From contig FN649727.1 of assembly GCA_000310025.1 (NCBI GenBank), forward strand, positions 2,756,391 to 2,819,474: DNA of 63,084 nt, given 5' to 3'. Both the position numbers and the translations under genes were made by a program. The notes beneath the pieces are model-generated. The model worked only from the letters and a program-made list of their open reading frames with translations, ran no database searches and was not told the origin of the DNA. Below, piece by piece: positions 11,816 through 22,000 of this stretch. The DNA is from Ectocarpus siliculosus. Taxonomy: Eukaryota > Sar > Phaeophyceae > Ectocarpales > Ectocarpaceae. The first letter of the stretch is position 1, and the number at the start of each line of letters is the position of its first letter.

Positions 11816-13349
11816 AGAAACTTAATTGACAAGCGGTCGATCAAGGACAGAACAAAGCAGCTAGTTTGGAAGTAGGGGAAACAATCGTGAACGAAACCAC
11901 GTAACTATTTGTTGGAACCAGCGAGCGTCCTACGTAGACATAAATTCTCCAGGTATGGCACGTGTGTGGCTTAACGGTGAACAACATGGCAGCACATAAA
12001 AATAGAACTCCGTCTTAATATCGTTGTCCACTCTCAGACGGTGCCAACCACATCAAAAGGTACTTCGTGTGAAAAGAGGGAATCCACACTCTGACAACTC
12101 TTCGTCGACGCCATTGTGAACAGAGGGAATCGCCCTCGACAGACGTTGGGGACATTGTACCTTTATGAAGGTGGTCTCCACATTCGCCTTATTCTCGTTG
12201 TCCACTACTATCAGACCGTCCGTGCCAACCACTTCTCTAGCGGCTTGGCATTCGATACCCTCGCTTTCACCCCAGCCAGCAAGACAGGGTTTGCGTCGAA
12301 AGGATATCAGTCGTAACGCGCGTGATGGTCAACAGGCAGAGCAGCAACCGAATCGCTGCTCCACAGCACGACAAGGCATCCTTCGCCCACCGCCCGCGTT
12401 CACCTTGTCTGCAGCGCAAAATGGCACGCAAAGGAACGACTCGTCGGGAATGTTTGCCTCTGGTAATTCTAGCAAGAACTCGCCAATTGGGCAAAACGCC
12501 CCCCTCCAGTAGTGCCTACATCATGCGGCACTCTCAAACAAAAAAATTTAGAATGTGGTGGTGCGCGGTTGACTTACTCCTCTTTGCCCCGCACCAGCGA
12601 CTCGGAGGTAAAAAACTAGTACAACACAGGTAGGTCCCACAACGTATGAACTAATTCATCGCTGTGTTATCCCGGACTACCTCTCTTTGGAAAGAGATGA
12701 GTTGTTTCTGTAAGGAGATGTCGACACAAAAACAATTAGCCACCCCCGTGTGTCTCGCTCCACGGCGGCCTTCTCTCCTTTCCCACCCGTACCGAACACA
12801 CGGACAGGCTATTCTTCGCTCGATCACTATCGTTGGTCCCAGGTCAAGGCCTCGACGATCCACGCGAGTGCCTGAACGCAGGCTCTCAAGCTCACCCCCG
12901 TTTCAGTGTGCCTCTGGTGTGCGCGATTCCTTGCCGACCCTATCCTAACGGCACAAAAGCTTTGGCATGGGTTGCTTCCCGCGGGGTCGCACGAAGGTTG
13001 GGTGTGGGTATGAGCTTGACGGCTTCCTCTCGGCTCAACGGGTGACGGGGCAAACTATCGGCGGTTAGCCGAGCCCGTTCCCGCCCGACCTCTTGCCCCA
13101 CTTCTTCCTCCTCTCTGAGCTCTCCTCCGACAACCGCCCGAGCTCTGGCGCCGTCGCCACCCCGCCGCTGTCACACACACACACACCATTGTCGACATGC
13201 GTGCCGCTTCCACGGCAGAGGGTCGCTTGTAATAGGGCCGAGAGACCGGTCACAAGAACACTCATAGCCCTCGGTTCGCCTTCCGTTCTCACCCGTCCCC
13301 CGGCGAACAAGGGAAAAAAAAACACAACACCACTACTGCTGTTGGCCTA
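11816..13349. other. Intergenic region between convergent genes
   Basis: Lies between the stop of the ankyrin-like gene and the stop of the minus-strand Ser/Gly-rich gene, so it should hold two 3' UTRs. A loose direct repeat pairs about 12021-12060 with 12190-12230 (shared GTTGTCCACT and GTGCCAACCAC). A small (CA)n run lies at about 13172-13186. Open frames at 12116-12633 and 12833-13045 have no splice or domain support. Confidence 0.4.
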
Positions 13350-14535
13350 CTACTCCTTGTTGTCGGTCTCGACGGTCACCTTAGGGGCTTTCTTCGCCGC
13401 GGCCTTGCCTTGCGACAACTTCTTCTTCTTCTTCGAGCCCTGCGGGGGCAAGGTTCGGTCTTTCCTGTCTCCTCCTCCTGCTCCCCTTCCTCCTCCCGCC
13501 GCCGCGGTTGTTGCCGGCGCTCTTCCGGCGGCGGGGGCGGCGGCGGGGGCGGCGTCGGCGTCGTCGTCGGCGGCGGCGGTGCTGGTGGTGGACTGCGGAG
13601 CCCGCCCCCGGCGCGCCGACCCGCGCCTGGGCAGCGTCTTCTTGACCGGCGGCGTGTCCAGCGTGGCGTCATTCATCAGCCCGAGGGGGTCCCAGAAGTC
13701 GCCGCCGCGGGCGCCGGAGTCGGAGGAAGACCTGACCCTTTCAGGCTCCCGCTTCCCAGCGGCGGGGGCGGCAGCGGCGCCGATCGTAAGAGAAGAGCAG
13801 CGAGATGGCGGCAAGGACCCCACACTAGGGGGCAGCGGCGCAGCGGAGGTGCCCGACGCCATGTCCGCGTTGTCGACGCTGCTGCTGCCCGCGGCCGTGT
13901 CCGGAGGGGGGGGCGACACGACGGCGGCGCCCCCTCCCCCCCANNNNNNNNNNNNNNNNNNNNNNNNNNNNNNNNNNNNNNNNNNNNNNNNNNNNNNNNN
14001 NNNNNNNNNNNNNNNNNNNNNNNNNNNNNNNNNNNNNNNNNNNGGGCCCCCTCCCCCCCCCCCCTCCCCCACCTCGCGACGACCTGTTGCTGCTGACGCT
14101 CAGCCTGCGCAGCACGGGTGGCGCCTTCCACGCCCACGCGGCCTTGTCGCTGCCGTCGCTGGCTCCGCCGCCGTCCTCGCCGCCGCTGCTACCGGAACCC
14201 TTTCCCTCGGGGATCGTGGAGCCCACGCTCCTGGCGCTGGGTCGTCGGTCCCACTGCTCCGACTCGGACTTGAATGCCTTCCGAGAGCTCTGTCGCTTGA
14301 CCAGGTGCCCCTGTGCTGGCCAGATCTTGGCGCTGCCGCTGCGCCGGAGATCCCTCGGGGTTGGCTGTTCCTCCGAGTACGCCGTCTCCACGTCAGAGTC
14401 CTCGGAAGGGCGGAGACCCTGGAGGGCCTGCACGACCCTCTTGCTGCTTTCGCGGGGAAGCGATGATGCTGGACTGCTCCATGTTTTTTTTTTCCGTGTT
14501 GTGGTGGGCGGTTCGGTGGGGGCACCGGGGGGCAC
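13350..14535 (-). CDS. Low-complexity Ser/Gly/Ala/Lys-rich protein, interrupted by assembly gap
   Basis: Minus-strand coding sequence on both sides of the 100-N gap, ending with a stop at 13350-13352. The upstream block (about 14470-14044) reads SSKRVVQALQGLRPSEDSD and later RSGSAKIWPAQGHLVKRQ; the downstream block reads DFWDPLGLMNDATLDTPPVK, then a basic tail with QGSKKKKKLSQGKAAAKK near the C-terminus. The two blocks are in different frames, as expected if the gap has unknown true length. The Lys-rich tail could be a nuclear or nucleolar signal (inference). No domain is recognised. The minus strand is preferred over the equally long plus-strand frames because it carries SDSD/SEQW acidic-Ser motifs and a basic C-terminus, while the plus frames are Pro/Ala/Arg reading of GC-rich DNA. 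The start is not established; an upstream exon may lie between 14535 and 15088. Confidence 0.5.
13944..14043. other. Assembly gap (100 N)
   Basis: Exactly 100 N flanked by poly-C/poly-G (CCCCCCA on the left, GGGCCCCCTCCCC on the right). A fixed-length scaffold gap inside the Gly-rich part of the minus-strand gene; its true size is unknown. Confidence 0.99.
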
Positions 14536-14537
14536 CG

Positions 14538-14655
14538 GGGGGGAGGGGGTGTAAACGCATGTCGTAATCGTTAAGAGTATTGACCTCGCATCTCTACGAA
14601 GCCAGGACGGAGCGATATGCCGGGTTTTCGCCGGCCCAAGCTACGTTTCACAAGG
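14538..14655 (-). mobile_element. Poly-C-bounded element, terminal fragment (copy D)
   Basis: Resembles the 3'-terminal part of copies A and B in reverse orientation: a G-rich run, then a GTCGTAATCGTTAAGAGTATT segment, then TGACCTCGCATCTCTACGAA, matching TGACCTCGCATCCCTACAAA at about 40326-40345. The rest of the element is missing, so this is a truncated, diverged copy just upstream of the Ser/Gly-rich gene. Confidence 0.7.
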
Positions 14656-15088
14656 ATAGATCAGAAGCCCTTGCGTTTGCTGCAGCACACCAGACATGTC
14701 ATGGGTTGATTGGCGTCCCGGCTAACCAAACGGGAGGCGCGGAGATGAGAAGGGAGGAGGGGGGGGGGGACGGTAGTACAGGGCGAGGAAGGTTCCAGAC
14801 GGCGATTGCTGTTTTCGTAAGCGCGAGTGGGGGTGTCGAAAATGTCTGTTGGTTGTTACAGGTGACCTGGTGGGCGTTTTGCAGAGCCCGGACGGACGGA
14901 GGCGAAATTACATTTCCAGCTGCATGCATGAAAACTCTCGTATCTGGTCTCGAGCGCGTGAATGTCCACTCCGGTTTCTGGTCGTCTCTTCTACGCCTAG
15001 AAGTTGATTGTCTGCAAGCCTGTTCCGTTGGCGTTTTTTCTCCCGTGTATCGTGCTTGCCAGTATTAGTATTTCGTGTTCGCTCAGGC

Positions 15089-18000
15089 TTACTTGACGAC
15101 TGCCAGTCTCTTGTGCACCCAAAGCCTCAAGCTCTCTTCCAGCTTGGGTGTGGCGAACGTGAGGTCGATTGACTCCGGGTGGGGGTGGCGGCGAAGGAGG
15201 CTAAGGCTGCGGCGGAGCATGCTGGCGGTGTTGTGGGAGTCACCTATTCCACCAAGTGTTTCATCATGGACGACAACAATGACAGGCGGCGGCGGCGGGT
15301 GGGAGGGCACTCAAAATTGTGCGTGGTGAAAATAGCTTCGCTACGACGGGACGACGTGTTTTCACCGACCCAGGCTGCGGTTGGGGGGAAAATGGACAGC
15401 GGGTTACAACAACAGTTACGAGACGAAGAACGTTGGAGGATGCGGGAGAGGAGGAGGGCGCAAATGGCGCGTAACCTAAACAGAGTGCTACAGGCACACC
15501 CGACACAAAAGACAGACCCAAGCGCTTCATTATTACTCCTACCGCCAGCGATCGGACTGCCGGATTTGTGGGGGGTGATCGCACGCCCCCTTAAGACAGA
15601 CTCTCATAGTTCTAATACTCCAGGACCGAGGGGGAACCACCGCCGAAAGGGTGGCTTTGAGAGTATCTTGTCGAGGGCTTGCCTTCTGCCTATCGACGGG
15701 CTTTCGCGTCCTCTTCGTCGTGGAGCAATCGAGTAAATAGCAAAGTCGGTCTAAGGGGGCGTGGATCACTGGCACAATTTGCGGTAGGCATTGCCTACGT
15801 CTATTGGTAGGAGTGCAGAGGGGGGTGCTCATTGACAGCAGTGTTAGCATCATGCACACTCCGGCTGCCGCAGGTGACGCAAGATATCACACCCCCTGCA
15901 CCGATTTTCAGGAGCTCGACTACTCCACGACTACGAAGAAGATGCCCAATCCGAACGACATCATGAAGTCTTCGACGAGACGGTCCCAACACCGCCATTT
16001 TCTGCGTCGCCACTCTCTTTCTGCTGTGGATAAGTGGAGGCTTCAAAATCAGTCCAGGGAGTGTGATATCACGTGCCACCTACGGCACTGGTGTTGTAGT
16101 TGGCACAAGCGTGCTCCCTCTAGATGGGACAAGCTGCATACGTTAGACCAAGACGAAAGGAAGAGGCAGTGTTGTAAGGGTTGCTTACGCATCCTCGAGG
16201 CGGACCACCCCCTCCTGGAAGGCATACTACGACACTCGTCGCTCACCGCCGTTCAGGAGAACCGTCGATCGGTTGAGTCTCATGGTGTGCGTCCTATTCT
16301 CGACAGGTTCCAGCTGCCCCGGGCTGAGCTCGTAGCGCCTGTTGTAGCAGTAGCACCAGGAGCACCATCCCTCCCTGCAACAGTGCCGTGGGTCGCATCG
16401 TCGTCAGGTCGGCGATGCGGCAAGCTGTTGTTGAACCGTCTTTGTTTTAGCAAAAACTCTACACCGAACAAGGGACTTCCAGTAAATTCGTTGCTGTCTC
16501 TGGCTTTGCCTGCGAAGCATATGTTGTCACGGGAAACATTAGGGTGTATGCCCGTCTTCCGCTATCCCTTCCGTGGTTGCTCTTCATCCTATTCATCCCA
16601 CCAACAGCCTTGAAGAGCGGGGGGGGGGGTGGGGCGGGCGAGCTTCCCCCTAACCTCCATGTATACCATTTGTTGGTGAAGGAGATCCAACGCTGGAGCC
16701 GTTCAGAGGAACGATAAAGCCTCGGGAACAGGAATCGCGTCTCCAGTCTAAATTTAGTTAGAACATACTTCGGTGTTGTAACACATATCTACGTGAGTCT
16801 GCCCGTATCCTCTTTGCGAATCTGTAGTACGAAAGTGAACTGTCTTGACTGGAGAGCAGCACCCGTTGTGGAATTATCATCAAAGGAGCGACAAAAACAT
16901 CGGAAAGAGTGTACATAGGAGAGGAGACCACTCCACCGACCAGCGTTCAGATGTCGTATCGACGTCTTCCACGGTTTACCAGGTGAGGTGGTTTTCAGCC
17001 TTGTCTTCTTTCACCTTTTCGCCTTCTTGATCAAATACATAGCGTGCGATTCCATGATTCGCACCTGAGAGTCTTGATGACGAGCTTCTCGTTCTCCTCA
17101 TCCACGAGCTGAATCGACCCTGGTTCGAGCTTCCCAACCTTCACGTGTAGCATGACCGGAACGCCACTCTGTTTGGTAACGGCAGTAGCAGAAGCAAAAG
17201 CAGCAGCAGCAGTGCCGGATACAAGAGTAATGGCGCGTTGAGGGCGTAAACAGGAGTGAGTGCCGACGTGCCAAGCACAAACTTCACTGCTGTAGATTAT
17301 CCGATGTGTTACATATTAATGGTGAAACACGTTAATACCTGATGGGTATGATATGCGGCACAACATATCCTACAATATCACGATGAACGGAAACGTGAAA
17401 AGGTACAGAATTGAAGAGCGGTCGTGGTTGGTGAAAGGATTCGGCGAGGTGCTCGCTCAGGTTGCAGCAGTAAAGCAGTTTGCTGAAGGATGCGGCAAGA
17501 TTGTGAGTATTATTTCGTGTTTCGCTCATTGGCTACAATGATGTATCGGCTTTATGACGTTCTCTTCTTTTCGACAATGTCTGGATGCTTTCGGCACACA
17601 TAGCAACACTGACACAGCATGGACCCCTTCCAGAAAGCAATCCACACAAAAGTGATAAGAGATGGTTTCGTTGTGTCATATTAAGAAAAAAAAAAAAGGA
17701 TCATTGATGCATATGATATGCATACTTGCATACTTTTAAAACACTCCGCGCGACAAAATCCACGATAAAACACGACGAGGACGCCAACAACGACGACGAT
17801 ACCCATTTGCGGAGGGATGTGCGATTTCGTGTGGTGGTGGTGTTGGTTGTGCATCTCAAACCTGAACCCAGCGAATCGGATGGTTGACAGCTACAAACAA
17901 CATGAGCTTTTGGGGCGAGCACGAAACACTCACTGATGCTGTGCCCACAGGGAGAACAGAAGGACTAAAAGTACTACAGCAGTCTGCTGTATGGAAAAGG

Positions 18001-18414
18001 CACTCCTTCCCTTCACGCATACCCCCGGTGATCGATCTCATGATGCCGTATGTCGTGCCATTGCGATGGTTGGTCGTCGGCTTGTGCATTACCATCCATA
18101 GTTTTGTCATGTGGGTGATTTCAAACCCACCCGCGTTCATATCCACACAGAGGTGTCTCTTCGAAACTAATGGAAACTATTAGTAGTGCTGGAAAATGGA
18201 GATGCAAGTCAAGATGTTACACTTCCCTTCACGCACTACATTACTACATAGTCAAGGACACATCCATCATCGCCTACTACTTGAGAGAGAGCACCGAATC
18301 TACTCAGCCGCTACCAGTGTTCGTTCTTGCGGTGAAGGTATGTTCTACTCCTGTACGCCGGCTCACCTTGAGCTGGTTGGTGAAGTCGGCCTCTTCATCG
18401 TCAGGTGTAGACAT
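15089..18414 (-). CDS. Small (about 94 aa) protein with PH-like ends, three-exon model
   Basis: Minus-strand exons 18414-18367 (ATG, MSTPDDEEADFTNQLK), 17168-17065 (SGVPVMLHVKVGKLEPGSIQ then LVDEENEKLVIKTL) and 15221-15089 (PESIDLTFATPKLEESLRLW, ending at TAA). Donors are CTCAAG|GTGAGC and CTCAG|GTGCGA; acceptors are AAACAG|AGT and CGCCAG|CAT. Phases (0 then 2) agree, so the three exons join into one open frame with no shift. The start (acidic leader, then FTNQLKSGVPV) and end (SIDL...LEESLRLWVHKRLA) resemble the first strand and the last strand plus helix of pleckstrin-homology-like domains. That is my inference; the domain would be short, so exons could be missing. Introns are large (1.2 and 1.8 kb) and contain open frames on the other strand, and one copy of a dispersed repeat (17640-17705). 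Confidence 0.42.
17640..17705 (+). repeat. Dispersed repeat family 3, partial copy
   Basis: Shares GATGGTTTCGTTGTGTCATA and a following TTAAGAAAA run with 48028-48066; diverged relatives are at 4740-4835 (inverted) and 57125-57240. It lies in an intron of the small minus-strand gene. Confidence 0.7.
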
Positions 18415-19099
18415 CGGTGACCTTGGTCACCTCGGTCACCTGATGGAGTATCTACCCGCGGTCCAGCCTACCCCCCCCCCGCCAAGCACTCCTCAAGGCC
18501 AGTTGACTAGGACTACTGCTGTAACCTTCTCTATAGCACCAGGAGGGGTAACCGAGCTGAGTCGGTGATGCAAGGGGCGCAGAACAACTGCCTAGCAACA
18601 TTTTCGTTCCTGTTATTCGCCGTCACTAGATAATCTCTTTTGGCTTGGCACGGTCTACTTTTGGAGTGATCGACGGCCGGAAAAGGAGCGGTCTGCCAAT
18701 AATTTGTTGATCCAACAGCTGGCAAGTCACTGATAGCGCAGCGTGAAATTGAGAGGATCACGGTTAATCTAATTCTCCCGCTTGACAATCTACCATGCGT
18801 TCAGACCACCCAGCATCCAGCAGACCAGCGACCAGCGTGACAGCAGTGACATCGTGAGGCGGAAGCGGTGCAATAATAAATGTTTCGTTTCACGAACCAG
18901 ATTCACCCTGAGTTATAACGCCGAGCAGGAGGGTTTCCAACCTCGAAAACGGCCGCTTTGGCCTTGGGCGCTGTGGGCTCCAGAGTCGGAGAGAACACGC
19001 GGGGGGTGGGCGTGATAGAGGCCAGACAACAAAAAGCGCGGCAGCGGGAGTAGAAAAGGACGAGGTAACGGACGTCCGGGATACGACCGTACCAAGAGC
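18415..19099. promoter_or_regulatory. Divergent intergenic region
   Basis: About 0.7 kb between the ATG of the minus-strand small gene (18414) and the ATG of the BAR-SH3 gene (19100). The two genes are transcribed away from each other, so this interval should hold both promoters. I can point to no specific core promoter motif. It carries repeated GGTCACC/GGTGACC steps near 18416-18440. Confidence 0.4.
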
Positions 19100-22000
19100 A
19101 TGTTTAAGAAGAAGAGCTCCAAGGAGAAAAACACTGAGGAGGAGGCGCCAACTTCTCCCAAGGGAGAGGCTACGCCAAACTACGCCGGACTGGATGTGGG
19201 AGGTGAGATAAGAAGCATTGCACAGCAGCAGCAGCAGTGAGTCGAAAAACTCCGGTGCTTGTGAATGTTAAGTAGTGTGATTTTGGACCACCCGATGAGG
19301 TCAAAGAGCAAGCGCGAACTGCTGTTGCGCGACGAACGAACGATGCAGAGAAGAAATATAGTCGATGTTGGTCAAATACATTGGTCCGCGCGCCGAGACT
19401 CAGCAGCAGGAGGTTGCTCTCGCCTCAACATCAACTATTTATCTGGACCTAGGGATAAAGCGGTTCGCCAAGCCTGCCGCCTTCTTGACATGTGCTGTCT
19501 CTATTTCAGAGGTCGAGCCGCGCTCTGCCGCACACCTTAAAGCATGCCAATACCTACAGCGTCTCGACGAGATGTTTGTATTTCCTACGCTAACCAGACT
19601 CCGAATGAAATACTTGGTCCGCCCGACAGCTCCTGTGATGATGGCGGCCGTTGAGAGTCGGAAGCAGGAATAATGTGTGTTCTTCTGCTGTGCTCTCTCT
19701 CTCTCTGCACCGAGGGGATGCCAGGGGTCAGTCAAACCAAGCCCGGGAGTCTGTTGCCGGTGTAGCCTACGCGTTCTGTACACATCCCCTATGAGCACCC
19801 AGGCATGCCCTGCTGTACCACAAACCCTTCGCGCGTGTAGCAGCCGCGCAACCCGTTCTTCTGAAACAAAGGCACGGAAATTGGCCGCAAGTGCTTCATG
19901 GGCTGCCCTGTTGGCGAAAGCATCCTTGTGTAGATCGAGCACGGGCACCGGAAACATCTCTGTCGAGGACACCAACTCCGTTTTCTACAAAAAGAAGGAT
20001 TCATTTATTTGAAACGGCCACATTTTCATGGTCGCTAACGCGCTCCACCGCGCCGCATGGGCGCACCACCTCTCCGGTGCCGCAGTAGACTTGCTCCGTT
20101 ACGCTCGCGGGGGCTGGGTCGAAGTTCTTGCCGACGGTCATGACGCCAATCTCTGCTTAGAGGATGCGACTTGACAGCCTAGAGCTCAGCGATCGTTGGC
20201 CCAAGTTGTTCGTCTTACCTAAAACAAACCCCGTGTCCGTCAGCAAGCAGCGAGGCGGTCCAATTTTTATGTTTGGTATGAGATGTACACAGATTTCTCG
20301 CGTTGGCGCGGTTTTCGTGTATCCCTTGCTTTCGACCTTCGGATGGGGCAGCATTTGCTGGGTTTGGTGCGAATGAAGGGAAAAGGAATCAGCGAGCATG
20401 GATAAACACTTCGTGTTTGGAAAATACTTCATGTTTGGAACATGAGCGTGCGGCGTTCGGTCTGGAGAGTCTGCTTGCTCACCCGATGTCGGTTGTCCCG
20501 CTAATAAATGTTCTCCCGCAACGGGTAACGAATAATTGACGCCCTTGTTTTTTGTTTGTCTTTGGTCTTTGGTCGATTAATCCAGAAACAAATCGTTGCG
20601 ACAGGACAGCAGGGGATTGTAATAACTTAACCCTCCTATGTAGTACTGGAAGCCTACATGGGGACACTTTGGGGACACAGCGCTCAAAAATTCTGTTCAC
20701 CACACCTTTAGTCACCCTAGGCTCCGCTGTGTGAAACGCACGTGAGAACTCTTGGTCTATCATGCTTGTGTGACGTGGCACGCTGTGTGATATGCTGTGT
20801 GATGCCTCTCCTCGGCCTCTGACTTGCTGTACACCATCTCCCAACCCGCGTGTCCCCTAGATCGTAAAGCTGGTGTACATCGCCTGGTACTGGAAAAATT
20901 TGCAGTTTTTGGCTTCATTTGTATGAAAAGTGTCCCCAAAACACGTGTTTTGGGGACACTTTTCATACTGAAGCCAAGTCACTCTTTGTCTAGCAAGGAG
21001 CTCAGATTCTTTGGAGGGACTGTAGCCCCTCGACCAACATCTGACAATCATTTTTGCGACATTTTTTATGCGGAGAGACTGGGTACTAAATAGGAAGTAG
21101 GAAGACTAACCCAAGAGAGAAGCGCAGAAGGTCAAAACTTGCAACTCTCAACTTAGCATCAGCATGGCACCGGGTGATGATCGAACAGGCACGAACAGGC
21201 CTCCGAGCATCATTCGACCAACAACAGAACAGCATTGCCCTTGGCCGTGTTCTCCACACCCAACCAAGCCCGCACACACGCCAGGGTTGACGTCTTGTCA
21301 TTGGTCAGTCGGTGAGGGGGTGCGCACATTTTTTTTGTGGTACCCTCCCCCCCCCCGCCCAGGGGGTTGCCTCCTGGTCACAACGAGCGCGTCAAGGGCG
21401 ATGTAAATTCCCAATCTGTGAACACCCACGTGATTATTTCCAAAAGTTTTAAAGCAGTTTTTCATCTCGTTTTCTCGTTTCGCACGCACGGGACGCGGCG
21501 TGTGTCTGTCTGTACGTACGTAGGTGGCGCGGACCCGGCGGGCGGGAAGGGGGGAATCATCGACAAGTTCAGCACGGGGCGGCGGCGGCTGAAGGAGAAC
21601 ATCGCCCAGAAGACTGGGAAAGAGGCGGTGGATAACTCGGAGTTCGAGGAGCGGTCGCAGAGGGTGGCAGACTTGAAGGAGAAGGTGGGGAGGAAGGGAG
21701 GGTTGTGGACCGGCGTGTGTTGTCCGCGTTTTGTGTTCCTTGTTGGGGCTTTTCAAAGGTGTGGACGCATATATGTTGGGCACAGGTTCGAGTTTTTTTT
21801 GTTTTTTTTTGTGGTCGCCGTCCTTGGGTGGACTGGTGAGGTCGTGAGAGACAGAAACCTAGGGGTGAAGTTGAGGGCCCGACGGTACGGATGACCCTGC
21901 GTCCCCCTCACAGCGGACTCACAAGAAGTACTGGCGAAGCGCTCGGCCCGAAAAAGTGGCAGTTGTGCTGAGAAAGATGATTCGCGCACCGCGCTTGTTG

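Noticed and set aside
13093-14466. 457-codon plus-strand frame across the first gap
   Set aside because: It only crosses the gap because N was counted as open. The minus strand carries the acidic-Ser motifs and Lys-rich C-terminus expected of a real protein.
15804-16613. 269-codon plus-strand frame
   Set aside because: No start context, splice sites or domain; Cys/Arg/Ser/Pro-heavy; lies in an intron of the minus-strand gene model. Not excluded, but unsupported.
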